Positions 9,586 through 19,397 are shown, counted from the stretch's first letter. The stretch is 60,940 bases of DNA from Rheinheimera sp. (GCF_030824435.1 NZ_JAVBXS010000033.1:1-60940); one strand, 5' to 3'. Made by a program: numbers and translations. The notes: generated by a model from the sequence alone, not told the origin.

Positions 9586-9749
9586 CCTTAAATCCTTGTA
9601 AAAAATGCCGAAGATGGTGGCGATTATACGGCCTTGCCGCCACAGCGCCAACCTTTGTCAGCCGCCATTACTGAGGCAGTGACAAAGCACTGGACCTGGC
9701 GGTTACATGAGTGAAATCCAATCAAAGCAAAAGCCATTTCAGCGAAAAC

Positions 9750-9775
9750 AAAACGGAGCCAACAGGCTCCGTTTT
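9750..9775 (-). terminator. Terminator of the M13 peptidase gene
   Basis: An 11-bp perfect stem, AAAACGGAGCC / GGCTCCGTTTT, with loop AACA; T runs on both strands allow bidirectional use. It lies 25 bp after the peptidase stop codon. Confidence 0.85.
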
Positions 9776-9800
9776 ATACCGGATACAGTTCCGGGTTCAG

Positions 9801-11867
9801 TTACCAGATTTTCACTCTTTGATCGTCAGGTCTGTACATGCCATCACCGGGTTTTACGTCATAAGCCTGATAAAATTCCGGCATATTCGACAGCACACCT
9901 AACACCCGGTACATGCCAGGTGAATGTGGGCCTGTGATCACTTGCTGACGTAAAGCTTCGTCACGGAACTTGGTGCGCCACACCTGGGCCCAACCGATGA
10001 AAAAGCGTTTTTCACCGGTAAAACCATCAATCACCGGGGCAGTTTTGCCATTCAGTGAGTTCTGGTAGGCGCGGTAAGCCACTGTTAAACCACCTAAATC
10101 GGCAATGTTTTCACCTAAACCTAAAGCCCCCTGCAGTTTTAAATCATCAATAGGGTTAAAGGCACTGTATTGCTCCACCATCAGCTGAGTACGCTGACGG
10201 AATTGTTCAGCGTCGGCCGGGCTCCACCAGTCACGCAGATTACCGTCACCGTCAGAGCGACTGCCCTGGTCGTCAAAACCATGGGTAATTTCATGACCAA
10301 TCACCCCACCAATAGCGCCGTAGTTCACAGCATCATCTGCTTCCACATTAAAAAACGGTGGTTGCAAAATAGCGGCAGGGAACACAATTTCGTTCATGGT
10401 TGAGCTGTAATACGCATTCACAGTTTGTGGTGTCATACCCCATTCAGTGCGATCCACTGGTTTACCCAGTTTGCCAATCATGCGTTGATATTCACATTGA
10501 CTGCTGCGCTGCATATTGCCAATTAAATCATCAGCGCTGATGCTCAGGCAGTTATAGTCACGCCACACGTCAGGGTAACCAATTTTAGTATTAAACTTTT
10601 TCAGTTTTTCCTGGGCTGCCAGTTTGGTTTCGGCGCTCATCCATTCCAGTTCGTTGATGGACTGTTCAAAAGCCACCCGCAGGTTTTTGATCAGCTGATC
10701 CATGCGTTCTTTGGCTTCTGGCTTAAAGTATTTTTCCACATACATTTTGCCAACCATAAAACCAAGTGCATTGTTAATGGCTTCTACTGCACGTTCTTCC
10801 CGCGGTTTTTGCTCTTGTAAACCACTTAAAACCCGGCCGTAAAAATCAAAACTGGTCTGATCAAAAGCGGCGCTCAGCATAGATGCATTACTTCGGATCA
10901 AATGAAACTTCAGATAAGTTTTCCATTCATCCAGCGTCACTTCCTGCTGCAATTTGGCAAAAGTGGTGAAATAAGTAGGTTGACGCACCACCAGTGCATC
11001 TTCGCTATTGAGCTGTGCCGCTTTGATAAAAGCTGCCCAGTCAAAACCAGGTGCTAAAGTGCTGAGTTCAGCAGGTGTCATTTTGTTATAAGTGGCGTTG
11101 CGGTCGCGGTTTTGCACCCGGCTCCACTGCGCTTCGGCCAGTTTGCTTTCTAGTGCAAAAATTTGCTCTGCCGCTTTGCCACCCTCAGCCCAGCCGGCGA
11201 GCTCCCAGAATTTGGCAATCATCCACTGGTATTGCTTTTTGATTTGTTCAGACTTTTCATCGGTTTTCAGGTAATAGTCGCGATCCGGTAAACCCAGGCC
11301 CGACTGGCTGGCACTAACAATATATGTTGTGGAGTCTTTTTGATCCTGACCGACATAAAGCGCCACTGGCGAACCATATCTTTCTTGTTGCAACTGGCCT
11401 AAAAACGCTGCCAGCTCAGCTGGTTGCGTGAGCTTATCAATAGCAGCCAATTCGTCTTGAAGCGGGGTTAAGCCCAGGCTTTCAATTTTGGCGGTATCCA
11501 GATAAGCACGGTACAAATCACCAATTTTTTGCTGATCTGTGCCTGCATCTGCCGGTTTGGCAGCCGCAGCTTTAATCAGCGTTAATACATGTTCATCTGC
11601 ACCTTTACGCAATTCATGAAAACTGCCCCACACCGATTTATCAGCCGGAATTTCGGTTTTGGCCAACCAGTTGCCGTTTACATAACGGAAAAAGTCTTGT
11701 TGTGGTTTGGTTTGGGTATCCAGATTGGTCAGTTCAATACCACTTTTTAAACTGGCAACAGCAGCGACTGTAGCTGGGGTTGGTTCCGGGGTTTTGCTGG
11801 CTTGTTCACAACCGGCCAGACCAAAAGCCAATGCAATGCTAAAAGCTAATAAAGATTTTTGTTTCAT
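9801..11867 (-). CDS. M13 family (neprilysin-like) zinc metallopeptidase, lipoprotein
   Basis: 688 residues. The N-terminus has a lipobox (LAFGLAGC, lipidated Cys near residue 22), so the enzyme should be anchored in the envelope facing the periplasm. The M13 catalytic half shows NAYYSSTMNEIVFPAAILQP, the zinc motif HEITH inside VIGHEITHGFDDQGS, and ENIADLGGL with the third zinc ligand Glu and the Asp that assists it. The length matches the PepO/neprilysin family (about 650-700). The enzyme cleaves oligopeptides N-terminal to hydrophobic residues. ATG 11867 has AGGA seven bases upstream; an in-frame ATG at 11882 lacks this. Stands alone with its own terminator. Confidence 0.93.
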   Translation of the reverse strand: MKQKSLLAFSIALAFGLAGCEQASKTPEPTPATVAAVASLKSGIELTNLDTQTKPQQDFFRYVNGNWLAKTEIPADKSVWGSFHELRKGADEHVLTLIKAAAAKPADAGTDQQKIGDLYRAYLDTAKIESLGLTPLQDELAAIDKLTQPAELAAFLGQLQQERYGSPVALYVGQDQKDSTTYIVSASQSGLGLPDRDYYLKTDEKSEQIKKQYQWMIAKFWELAGWAEGGKAAEQIFALESKLAEAQWSRVQNRDRNATYNKMTPAELSTLAPGFDWAAFIKAAQLNSEDALVVRQPTYFTTFAKLQQEVTLDEWKTYLKFHLIRSNASMLSAAFDQTSFDFYGRVLSGLQEQKPREERAVEAINNALGFMVGKMYVEKYFKPEAKERMDQLIKNLRVAFEQSINELEWMSAETKLAAQEKLKKFNTKIGYPDVWRDYNCLSISADDLIGNMQRSSQCEYQRMIGKLGKPVDRTEWGMTPQTVNAYYSSTMNEIVFPAAILQPPFFNVEADDAVNYGAIGGVIGHEITHGFDDQGSRSDGDGNLRDWWSPADAEQFRQRTQLMVEQYSAFNPIDDLKLQGALGLGENIADLGGLTVAYRAYQNSLNGKTAPVIDGFTGEKRFFIGWAQVWRTKFRDEALRQQVITGPHSPGMYRVLGVLSNMPEFYQAYDVKPGDGMYRPDDQRVKIW

Positions 11868-12058
11868 CGGGTGTTCCTGCATAACGGCATAATGCTAATT
11901 AACGCCCGAGTGTAGTGAATCGGATCTGAATGTCCAGCCAGCGCAGATGCAAGGGGCAACAGCTGCGATAAAAGGCTGAATTTATGAGTTTATTGCGACA
12001 GATTCACCAGCAAAAGACGCTGCATTTTAGCTTTTTTTGCCAAAACGCAGCGCTGTGA

Positions 12059-13684
12059 TTACACCTGATAAGCGGCTGCCTGCAGCCGCAATTTGGCCGC
12101 CAGCTCGGCCAGTGCCGTACTGGCTTCGGCACTGTGACGGGCGCTGTGGCTGACTTCACTGATACTGCCGCTAAATTCAGTGATGTTTTTATTAATATCT
12201 TCCGCCACTACTGTTTGTTGTTCAGTAGCTGCCGAAATTTGCACATTCATATCCACAATAGTGCCGACCGAACTACGGATTTCCTCAAGCACATCACCGG
12301 CTTGTTGGGCATTTTGCACACTGTCACCGGCATATTGCTGCGACTGGGTCATGGCATTTACCGCTTCACGGGCTGCCCCTTGCAGTTTATCAATCATGCT
12401 GCGAATAGACTCTGTTGCCTGTTGTGTATTGGTGGCCAGGGTCCGGACTTCATCAGCCACTACCGCAAAACCCCGGCCAGCTTCACCTGCTCTGGCGGCT
12501 TCAATGGCCGCATTGAGCGCCAGCAAATTGGTCTGGGCGGCAATATTCTGGATCACCAAAAGCACCTGACTAATTTTATCGGTTTCGTTATTCAGCCCGT
12601 TAATCACATTGCTGGCACTGCCAATAGCATCCGACAACTGGCGGATGGAACTGACATTTTGCGACACTTTGGCATAACCCTGCTGCGTTTTAGTATCTGC
12701 ATCGCCTGCCTGCACCGAGGTGGCCTGAGCACTGGACGCCACTTCCTGAATAGCAGCCGACATCTGGTTAATGGCGGTGGCAATCAGGTTGGCTTGTTGT
12801 TCTTGCGCAAAGGCAGTGTCACTGACCTGAGCGCTGATACTGCTCATTTCTTCCGAAGCTGACGCCAGCATATTCACCGCATTACCCAGTTCAGTAAAAA
12901 AGGCCTGCACTCTGGTAATGGTCTGATTAAACGACTCGGCGGCTTCAGCAATTTCATCATTACCGGTAATTTTTACCCGCAGCCGTAAATCTGAATGTTG
13001 GCCCACATCGTTGATCACTTGCCGTAAATCCCGCAGCGGTCGCTGAATAGAACGATAAATCAACACAGCAAGCACTGTTAAACCCACAATCATCAGCACC
13101 ATCAGCACAGAAAACAATTGCATGGTGCTGCTGTACCTTTGATCTGCTTCATTGGTAAATGCCAACGACTCGTCCAGCTGCAGCTGGATCAGCGCTGCCA
13201 GCGCACTACTGAGTGGGTCTGCCACCCCATACATTTGTTGCTGAAACTCGGCATTGGGCACCGCCAGCACAGAACCATCGGCTATGGCCAACAAATAACC
13301 CTGCAACTGTTGTTGCCACTTCGCAATCCAGGGATCTGCGGCCTGCACCAGGCTCAGTTCTTTGTCGGTCATTTTGGTTTGATGATAGGCTTGCCATTCG
13401 GTCTGGGCTGTTTCTGCCGCCAAACGGATCTGACTGCTGGCCTCTGTGATATCGAGCAAACCAGCTCTGTGTTTATGCATGGTATCAACAATGGTCACTG
13501 CATAAGCATCAGACACCACTTTGATTTGCTGCAAAGGTTTTATTCTGTCCTGATACAGACTCTCGACCCCAGTGGCCAAAATACGCATGTTATAGACAGA
13601 AATCAGGCTGACGATTATCAGCAGTAATAACGGAATTGCCGACAACCCGATCAAGCGGGTGCGGACTTTGATTTGATTTAACAT
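12059..13684 (-). CDS. Methyl-accepting chemotaxis protein with four-helix-bundle sensor
   Basis: 541 residues, inner-membrane chemoreceptor. TM1 at about residues 10-30, a periplasmic helical sensor of about 155 residues (4HB_MCP-like), TM2 at about 190-210, a HAMP linker ([19 protein letters not shown]) and the cytoplasmic signalling hairpin. The highly conserved tip reads [20 protein letters not shown] followed by [17 protein letters not shown]. It relays ligand binding to CheA/CheW and so to flagellar switching. There is no chemotaxis kinase gene nearby; it is an isolated receptor, as usual in motile aquatic gammaproteobacteria. GAGGTGA in front of ATG 13684 supports the start. The ligand cannot be inferred. 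Confidence 0.93.
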   Translation of the reverse strand: MLNQIKVRTRLIGLSAIPLLLLIIVSLISVYNMRILATGVESLYQDRIKPLQQIKVVSDAYAVTIVDTMHKHRAGLLDITEASSQIRLAAETAQTEWQAYHQTKMTDKELSLVQAADPWIAKWQQQLQGYLLAIADGSVLAVPNAEFQQQMYGVADPLSSALAALIQLQLDESLAFTNEADQRYSSTMQLFSVLMVLMIVGLTVLAVLIYRSIQRPLRDLRQVINDVGQHSDLRLRVKITGNDEIAEAAESFNQTITRVQAFFTELGNAVNMLASASEEMSSISAQVSDTAFAQEQQANLIATAINQMSAAIQEVASSAQATSVQAGDADTKTQQGYAKVSQNVSSIRQLSDAIGSASNVINGLNNETDKISQVLLVIQNIAAQTNLLALNAAIEAARAGEAGRGFAVVADEVRTLATNTQQATESIRSMIDKLQGAAREAVNAMTQSQQYAGDSVQNAQQAGDVLEEIRSSVGTIVDMNVQISAATEQQTVVAEDINKNITEFSGSISEVSHSARHSAEASTALAELAAKLRLQAAAYQV

Positions 13685-13872
13685 AAACTCACCTCAATCA
13701 GGTTATCACCGAATCAATATCCGTGAGTCCGTTCATCAGATTGAGCCTAGTACAGACTGAGCTGATTTTCCGTACTTTAGCAAAAGCTAAGCAATATCAG
13801 CTGTAATTGCCTTTTGTAGTTAAATTCTGGATGATAGCGCCAGACCCACCCGTTTAATCAAAGGAAGATCTG

Positions 13873-14286
13873 ATGTCTGATACGCTGCTCGCTTCAATTG
13901 CCGGTTTGCCTGAGTTTTTAAGTTTCTTTTTCCTCGCTATTTTGCTGCTTGGTTTATTTGCCCGAATTTACAGCTGGCTGACGCCCCATGATGAAGTGGC
14001 TTTGATTAAATCAAATAACACTGCAGCAGCCATTGCTTTTGGTGGTGCTTTGTTGGGTTTTGCCTTGCCTTTGGCCAGCGCTATTACCCACTCTATTTCG
14101 TTGGCAGACTGCGCCATTTGGGGTGCTATTGCACTGGTAGTGCAAAGTCTGACTTTTGTGGTGGTACGTCTAACCATTCGTCAGTTGCCACAACGTATTA
14201 CCAATGGTGAAGTTGCTGCCGGTGTGTTTTCCGCTTGCTGTTCTATTGCTGTTGGTTTGATTAACTCTGCCAGCATGACGTTTTAA
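13873..14286 (+). CDS. DUF350 family inner-membrane protein (YjfL-like)
   Basis: 137 residues with about four hydrophobic segments, matching the DUF350/YjfL family in length and pattern (TAAAIAFGGALLGFALPLAS, then SISLADCAIWGAIALVVQ). AAGGA precedes the ATG by seven bases. It is the first gene of a tight three-gene run (13-bp and 6-bp gaps) with a DUF1190 lipoprotein and a glutathionylspermidine-synthase-like ATP-grasp protein. The same set occurs in Escherichia coli as yjfL-yjfM-yjfC. The family's biochemical role is not established; the conserved grouping suggests a membrane component of one system. Confidence 0.85.
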   Translation: MSDTLLASIAGLPEFLSFFFLAILLLGLFARIYSWLTPHDEVALIKSNNTAAAIAFGGALLGFALPLASAITHSISLADCAIWGAIALVVQSLTFVVVRLTIRQLPQRITNGEVAAGVFSACCSIAVGLINSASMTF

Positions 14287-14299
14287 GGAGCATTTTTTT

Positions 14300-14926
14300 A
14301 TGTCCAGATCATTTAAACGCAGTAAAAAAGCAGCGTTGATTTTAATGGTGCCTACCGCCACTTTATTAATGGCCGGTTGCAGCAGCGAAGAGCCGGTAGA
14401 AACCGCTGTGTACCAAAATGCGGACGAATGTGCTGCTTATTACAACCCTCCTGCTGAATGTCAGGCTGAATTTGCCAAAGCGCAGCAGCTGCATAGTCAG
14501 GTTGCACCTAAATATCAAAGTCAGGCTGAATGTGAAGCCGACTTTGGTACTGGTCAATGTGAAGCGCCTGTGGCCACTCTGGCACAAAACAACAGCACAG
14601 CAACGGACCCTGCTGCACCGGCCCAGCAACAACAAGCCAGCTCTGGCTTTTTTATGCCGATGATGATGGGTTTTTTAGCAGGCCAGATGTTAAACCGCGG
14701 TGGACAGAGCATGTCAAAACAGCCGGTGCCAACTCAGCCTTTGTATAAATCCCGTGATGACATGAGCACTTACCGCACCGCCAGCAATCAGCCTGTGGCA
14801 CGTCAGTCTGGCCCTGTTTCGGTATTGCCATCCAAAATGCAGCCAAAAGCCGGCACTATGGTACGTCGTGGTGGTTTTGGTGCTCAGGCACAACAACGTC
14901 AGTCGTCAATGAGCAGTGGTGGTTAA
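14300..14926 (+). CDS. DUF1190 family lipoprotein (YjfM/YgiB-like)
   Basis: 208 residues. A basic N-terminus and a hydrophobic stretch end in LLMAGC, a lipobox. The mature part has the DUF1190 pattern of repeated cysteines (DECAAYYNPPAEC, AECEADFGTGQCEAP), then a Gln/Ser/Gly-rich low-complexity tail that includes MPMMMGFLAGQMLNRGG and ends in QSSMSSGG. GGAG lies eight bases before the ATG. It sits between the DUF350 gene and the ATP-grasp gene, as in the yjf and ygi loci of enterobacteria. Function is unknown; the surface-exposed, disulfide-capable head and disordered tail suggest an envelope structural or partner protein. Confidence 0.85.
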   Translation: MSRSFKRSKKAALILMVPTATLLMAGCSSEEPVETAVYQNADECAAYYNPPAECQAEFAKAQQLHSQVAPKYQSQAECEADFGTGQCEAPVATLAQNNSTATDPAAPAQQQQASSGFFMPMMMGFLAGQMLNRGGQSMSKQPVPTQPLYKSRDDMSTYRTASNQPVARQSGPVSVLPSKMQPKAGTMVRRGGFGAQAQQRQSSMSSGG

Positions 14927-14932
14927 GCACTG

Positions 14933-16087
14933 ATGAAAAAAGTTGCGATTAACGAAAGACCAGGCTGGCGCCAATATGCCGAAAGTGTCGGTTTTGATTT
15001 TCACACTTTTGACGGTGAAGCTTATTGGGACGAAAGCGCTTATTACCAGTTCAGCCTGGAGCAGATTGAACAGGATATTGAAGCGCCGACCGAAGAGTTG
15101 CACCAGATGGCCTTGTCGCTGCTGCCGGATATTCTGGCTGACGAACAAAAATTACGGCTATTGGAAGTACCTGAACAATATTGGGACTGGCTGGCACAGT
15201 CCTGGCGTACAGCGCAGCCGCATTTATATGGCCGCTTAGATTTAGCCTACCACGGCAAAGGCCCGGCTAAATTGCTGGAGCTGAATTACGACACGCCAAC
15301 TTCGTTATTTGAAACCGGCTTTTTTCAGTGGGTGTGGCTGGAAGATCAAATGACCCGCGGCCAGCTGCCACAAGGCGCCGACCAGTTTAATTCGTTGCAG
15401 GACAAGCTGGAGCAGGCTTTTGCCACAATGCCGCTGCGCCAACCCTGTTATTTCAGCTGTGTTGGCGACAATATTGAAGACAAAGGCACAGTCAATTATC
15501 TGCTGGATATTGCCACTCAGGCAGGCATCGACGGGCGTTTTTTAGCGCTGGAACAGCTGGGTGAAATCAACGGCCAACTGGTGGATAACGATGATTTTCC
15601 GGTGCAGGCTATGTTTAAGCTGTACCCATGGGAATTTATGCTGCGTGAAGAATTTGGCCAGCATTTATTAACTTCAGACACCCAGTGGCTGGAACCTGCC
15701 TGGAAAATGTTGTTGTCCAACAAAGGCATATTGCCGCTGTTATGGCAAAAATTCCCGAATCACCCGAACCTGCTGCCAAGCTTTTTTGAAAGCCCGGGTG
15801 AAGCGTCGTTACGTTCTGGTTGGGTGCGTAAACCTTTGTATTCGCGTGAAGGCGCCAATATTGAGCTGATAGACCCACAAGGCAACAAACTGGTGGTGGA
15901 CGGCCCTTATACCGACGCTGGTTTTATCCGGCAGGAGTTTTATGCTTTGCCTAAATTTGACCAGAGTTACACTTTAATTGGCTCCTGGCTGGTGGGAGAC
16001 AATGCGGCAGGCATTGGTATTCGTGAAGATAACTCTTTGATCACCAAAGACAGCTCACGCTTTTTACCCCACATTATTCTCGATTAA
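14933..16087 (+). CDS. Glutathionylspermidine synthase family ATP-grasp protein (YjfC/YgiC-like)
   Basis: 384 residues, the length of the stand-alone synthetase-like family (GSP_synth). It starts MKKVAINERPGWRQYAESVG and contains LLELNYDTPTSLFETGFFQW, then SCVGDNIEDKGTVNYL, KPLYSREGANIEL and a C-terminal GSWLVGDNAAGIGIREDNSL. These are the ATP-grasp and substrate-binding blocks of glutathionylspermidine synthase, but without the amidase half found in E. coli Gss. It would form an amide bond at ATP's expense in the cytoplasm; the substrate of the YjfC/YgiC branch is not proven. Gene order and 6-bp spacing from the DUF1190 gene indicate one operon, closed by a hairpin at 16113. Confidence 0.87.
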   Translation: MKKVAINERPGWRQYAESVGFDFHTFDGEAYWDESAYYQFSLEQIEQDIEAPTEELHQMALSLLPDILADEQKLRLLEVPEQYWDWLAQSWRTAQPHLYGRLDLAYHGKGPAKLLELNYDTPTSLFETGFFQWVWLEDQMTRGQLPQGADQFNSLQDKLEQAFATMPLRQPCYFSCVGDNIEDKGTVNYLLDIATQAGIDGRFLALEQLGEINGQLVDNDDFPVQAMFKLYPWEFMLREEFGQHLLTSDTQWLEPAWKMLLSNKGILPLLWQKFPNHPNLLPSFFESPGEASLRSGWVRKPLYSREGANIELIDPQGNKLVVDGPYTDAGFIRQEFYALPKFDQSYTLIGSWLVGDNAAGIGIREDNSLITKDSSRFLPHIILD

Positions 16088-16112
16088 AGCCGGAGTTTGT
16101 ATTTACCAGGGC

Positions 16113-16160
16113 CCAGCAACAATAAAACTGCACCATGCTGCCTTATTGTTGCTGGTTTTA
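16113..16160 (+). terminator. Terminator of the yjf-type operon
   Basis: A 13-bp perfect stem, CCAGCAACAATAA / TTATTGTTGCTGG, with a 17-nt loop, followed by TTTTATGG, 25 bp after the ATP-grasp gene. Confidence 0.75.
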
Positions 16161-16296
16161 TGGTCTAAAGAGTCATCAGCACCTGACTGACACAGACACT
16201 TTAACTGTTGTTTGTCATTTTACTTTTGCAGTTCAAACTAACAACCTGAGCTCCTGAAAAACGACGAGCAACGACCGATCAGACATAGGCCTATTC

Positions 16297-16515
16297 TCAA
16301 CTTTTACGGCCGGCAACCAACAATAAACCGCCAACCAGCATGGCTGCGACACCAGCCCACATCGGCACATTCACTCTTTTGGTTTCTTCAACAGACACTT
16401 CAATACTGCCAAGCTGCAAGGCTGTGCTGTCTTTGGTGTAACTAAAACCGCCATAAGCCAGCGCCAGCGCGCCGCCAACCAATAACAGTATTGCAATTAA
16501 TTTTTTTGCATCCAT
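16297..16515 (-). CDS. DUF3185 family small inner-membrane protein
   Basis: 72 residues with two transmembrane helices: residues 5-22 (LIAILLLVGGALALAYGG) and about 49-68 (VPMWAGVAAMLVGGLLLVAG), separated by a short periplasmic loop that includes STALQLGSIEVSVEETKRVN. This matches the DUF3185 pattern. The ATG at 16515 has GGGGGA just upstream; a longer frame to 16566 lacks this. It is a single gene, divergent from argA. Function unknown. Confidence 0.75.
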   Translation of the reverse strand: MDAKKLIAILLLVGGALALAYGGFSYTKDSTALQLGSIEVSVEETKRVNVPMWAGVAAMLVGGLLLVAGRKS

Positions 16516-16977
16516 AACTTCCCCCTGCTGCAGCTTAGCGCGCAATCCCACCGTCGATAACGGCACAAGGCGCTTCGCTTATTCTAAAACTCAGTGGAAC
16601 ACAGTCTTGGTGCACTAGCACACATAAAACATCATTTATGCTGAAATAAACGCCAGCAGCACAACCGGACGCAGCATATTCATGCAACAAAACCGGATAG
16701 ATCAACACAAACAATAGATCACAAAAGCAGTGAAAGAACCTCAGCGGTTATGATGAAAGGCAGCAGATTCAGCCTGCATTTTTCACTAAATTTCTGTTGG
16801 ATATTTATCCACTTTTACTTTAAAGTACGCGCCATTCGCCCATCCCGCAGCGGGTTCCGTATTCTGACCATTCCGTCAGCGCTGTTGCGGTGATTTTTCC
16901 ACTACACTCAGTTCATTCTGCTGTCATACAAATGCCGTATGACTTGAACAAATTTTGAAGAAGGAACCAAACAGAGC
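16516..16977. other. Divergent intergenic region between DUF3185 gene and argA
   Basis: About 460 bp with no gene. It must contain the argA promoter. I looked for ArgR boxes (paired TGAATnnnnATTCA-like sites) and found nothing convincing. AT-rich stretches occur near 16780-16830. Confidence 0.5.
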
Positions 16978-18300
16978 GTGCGTACCACTGAAATTGTTGA
17001 TGGATTTCGCCAGTCGGCCCCATATGTCAATGCACACCGTGGCAAAACCTTTGTGGTGATGCTCGGTGGCGAAGCCATGAGTCAACCTGGTTTTCGTAGC
17101 ATTATCAATGATATTGCTTTGCTGAATAGCCTTGGCATTAAGATAGTGCTGGTGTATGGCGCCAGACCACAAATTAACCAGGCGCTGGAGCAACACGGTT
17201 TACTGGCGCAGTACCACAACAGAATTCGGGTCACAGACGACGACTCTTTTAAGCTGATCAAACAAGTGGCCGGCGCTTTACAGCTGGATATCACCGCCCG
17301 TTTGTCGATGAGTTTGTCCAACACCCCTATGCATAACGCCCAGATCAACGTGGTGAGCGGCAACTTTGTGATAGCCCAGCCTTTGGGTGTGGACGAAGGT
17401 ATTGATTACCATCATAGCGGCCGGGTGCGCCGTATTGATGTGGCCGGTATCCGTCGCCAGCTGGATCAAAACTGTATTGTGCTGATGGGGCCGGTGGCGG
17501 CTTCAGTCACAGGCGAAAGTTTTAACCTGACCGCCGAAGAAATTGCCACCCAGGTGGCCATTAAACTGCGTGCCGACAAAATGATTGGTTTTACCGACAT
17601 TGGCGGTATTGTGGATAGCGAAGGCGAAATTATTGCCGAGCTGATGCCTAATGACGCTGAAGTCATTATGCAGCAGATGGAACAACAACCCGGCGCCTGC
17701 ACTGCCACACTAGCCTTTTTACATGCTGCCATTAGCGCCAGCCGCTCCGGTATTCCACGTTGCCATCTGGTCAGTAACAGCATGAACGGCGCTTTGTTGC
17801 AGGAACTGTTTTCGCGTGATGGTATTGGTACCCAGATTGTTACCGAAGCTGCTGAACGGCTGCGTGGCGCCACTATCAACGACATAGGCGGTATTCTGGA
17901 TTTGATCCGGCCGCTGGAACAACAAGGTTTGCTGGTGCGCCGTTCCCGTGAACAACTGGAAATGGAAATTGACCAGTTTGTGCTGATAGAACGCGACGGT
18001 TTAGTGATTGGTTGTGCGGCGCTTTATCCGTTTCCGGAAGAAAACGTCGGTGAATTTGCCTGCTTAGCAGTACATCCAAATTACCGGGACGCCGACCGCG
18101 GCACTTTGCTGCTGAAAAACATTATTCAGCTGGCACGTCAGCGCAAATATAAAACCTTGTTTGCACTGACTACCCGCAGTATTCACTGGTTTTTAGAACA
18201 CGGTTTTGAACTAAAAGACGTAGAAGATTTACCGGCAAAAAAACAGCAGCTGTATAACTACCAGCGCCGTTCGAAAATTCTGGCGTTAGATTTAACTTAA
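16978..18300 (+). CDS. argA: Amino-acid N-acetyltransferase (N-acetylglutamate synthase)
   Basis: 440 residues, the full length of gammaproteobacterial ArgA. It transfers acetyl from acetyl-CoA to glutamate, the first step of arginine synthesis. The N-terminal amino-acid-kinase-like domain (about residues 1-290) contains [59 protein letters not shown] and [20 protein letters not shown]; this domain binds the feedback inhibitor arginine. The GNAT domain follows (about 295-440), with [44 protein letters not shown] and [20 protein letters not shown] start, with AAGGA twelve bases upstream; no ATG is nearer. Monocistronic, ending at a long hairpin. Confidence 0.97.
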   Translation: MRTTEIVDGFRQSAPYVNAHRGKTFVVMLGGEAMSQPGFRSIINDIALLNSLGIKIVLVYGARPQINQALEQHGLLAQYHNRIRVTDDDSFKLIKQVAGALQLDITARLSMSLSNTPMHNAQINVVSGNFVIAQPLGVDEGIDYHHSGRVRRIDVAGIRRQLDQNCIVLMGPVAASVTGESFNLTAEEIATQVAIKLRADKMIGFTDIGGIVDSEGEIIAELMPNDAEVIMQQMEQQPGACTATLAFLHAAISASRSGIPRCHLVSNSMNGALLQELFSRDGIGTQIVTEAAERLRGATINDIGGILDLIRPLEQQGLLVRRSREQLEMEIDQFVLIERDGLVIGCAALYPFPEENVGEFACLAVHPNYRDADRGTLLLKNIIQLARQRKYKTLFALTTRSIHWFLEHGFELKDVEDLPAKKQQLYNYQRRSKILALDLT

Positions 18301-18302
18301 CC

Positions 18303-18338
18303 AAGCATCAGGGCAGCCAACAGGCTGCCCTGATGCTT
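18303..18338. terminator. Long hairpin between convergent argA and DUF6768 gene
   Basis: A perfect 16-bp stem (AAGCATCAGGGCAGCC with its complement) and loop AACA. The T tract is poor on both sides, but the position between convergent genes suggests a bidirectional transcription stop. Confidence 0.7.
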
Positions 18339-18361
18339 GTTGCCGCCCAACAACACAACAC

Positions 18362-18757
18362 TTAAGAGCTTTGTACATCCGGCTGCTTTTGTTGCAAAGT
18401 TTCGCCAAGCTGTGCCAGCGCCAGCTCCACTCTTTTTAGCTCCCGCATTGTGGAAACCCGGTTCATCTCCAGCCAAATCCAGATTTTGGTGCCCACCTGC
18501 GCCTGAAACGCCAGCACTAAACAAATACCCCAAAACTGTTGTTGTGCCTGTGCCACAGTGAAAAACTGATAAGCACAATAAACAATGGCAACCGTTAACA
18601 GCAACGCCAGCACATAAGCCAGAATCATCAGGGGTTTTAAACCACCACCAAAGCCAGACCTGATCAGTGGCCATAATCCTTGTTCTTCCCGCATCAGTTT
18701 ATCCAGCTGATAAGCCTGAGCCGCCAGTTCGGCCGCCATTTGTTGTTCATTTTTCAT
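18362..18757 (-). CDS. DUF6768-type membrane protein, partner of the ECF sigma factor
   Basis: 131 residues: a charged helical N-terminus, two transmembrane helices (about residues 45-66 and 78-95) and a C-terminal block, KIWIWLEMNRVSTMRELKRV, which resembles the DUF6768 hallmark (KVWFWM...NRVLREIKRLELQ, from memory). The gene overlaps the sigma gene stop by 11 bp, and the ATG at 18757 has GGAG six bases upstream, indicating translational coupling. Its position suggests control or membrane tethering of the sigma factor, but it has no recognisable zinc anti-sigma (ZAS) motif, so the anti-sigma role is inference. Confidence 0.7.
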   Translation of the reverse strand: MKNEQQMAAELAAQAYQLDKLMREEQGLWPLIRSGFGGGLKPLMILAYVLALLLTVAIVYCAYQFFTVAQAQQQFWGICLVLAFQAQVGTKIWIWLEMNRVSTMRELKRVELALAQLGETLQQKQPDVQSS

Positions 18758-19280
18758 CTGTCTCTCCGTCAAGCTGTTGTTTAATTTGTTGCCGGGCCCG
18801 ATACAACCGCGATTTTACCGTGCCTAAGGGTAGGTTCAGGATCAACGCCACTTCGGTCAGTTCACACTGATGAAAATAATGCAGCAACACCACCTGCTGT
18901 TCGGCAGACGCCAGAGTACCAATTGCCTGATAAAGCTCATCTTCACCCTGTGGTGGGGTATAAAACAACATGGATGCCGTGTTGTCATCCAGCGCTACAT
19001 CATGGCGCTGACTGGCGCTTTTTTGCCAATCCAGCACTTGCCAGCGCACTGCTTTGTATAACCAGCTGCCAAATACTCTGGGATCGTCCAGCCGCTGTAT
19101 CCGCTGGCTGAGTTTTAACCAGACGTTTTGCACCAGATCTTCAGCCACTGCCGGATTTCCCAGCAAATAGCCGGCAAAAAGCTTTAGTTTTGGCTGATAA
19201 AACTGATACAACAAAACAAAAGCTTCAGAACGACCGTCCTGCCAGGCCAGCACCAATAAATCCAGTTGTGCTTTGGTCAT
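18747..19280 (-). CDS. ECF-type RNA polymerase sigma factor
   Basis: 177 residues with region 2 (SEAFVLLYQFYQPKLKLFAG, then VAEDLVQNVWLKL and VFGSWLYKAVRWQVLDW) and region 4 (TLASAEQQVVLLHYFHQCEL, then LNLPLGTVKSRLYRARQQIK). These are standard ECF sigma-70 features for -10 and -35 recognition. The ATG at 19280 follows AAGGA; the longer frame to 19331 lacks a good site. The partner gene overlaps its 3' end. Which genes it controls cannot be seen. A 10-bp inverted repeat lies about 70 bp upstream of its start. Confidence 0.9.
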   Translation of the reverse strand: MTKAQLDLLVLAWQDGRSEAFVLLYQFYQPKLKLFAGYLLGNPAVAEDLVQNVWLKLSQRIQRLDDPRVFGSWLYKAVRWQVLDWQKSASQRHDVALDDNTASMLFYTPPQGEDELYQAIGTLASAEQQVVLLHYFHQCELTEVALILNLPLGTVKSRLYRARQQIKQQLDGETDEK

Positions 19281-19347
19281 ACTGTCCTTGTGTTGTGCAA
19301 ATGATATGAACCTGTAGTCAAGACGAGGCAAGCTGGCTTAAGGTTCT

Positions 19348-19373
19348 GGCCAGACAAAAAATATTGTCTGGCC
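19348..19373. repeat. 10-bp inverted repeat between G3PDH-like gene and sigma gene
   Basis: GGCCAGACAA and TTGTCTGGCC are separated by 6 nt (AAAATA). There is no T run, so this may be either a weak terminator of the upstream gene or an operator near the sigma gene promoter. Confidence 0.5.
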
Positions 19374-19397
19374 GGCCAGTTCAGTCTTTCAGGGGGG

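Noticed and set aside
12134-12862. A 242-codon open frame on the + strand
   Set aside because: It lies antisense to the well-supported chemotaxis receptor and has no ribosome-binding site or recognisable domain.
16700-16977. ArgR boxes upstream of argA
   Set aside because: Several AT-rich stretches resemble half sites, but no pair with proper symmetry and spacing was found.
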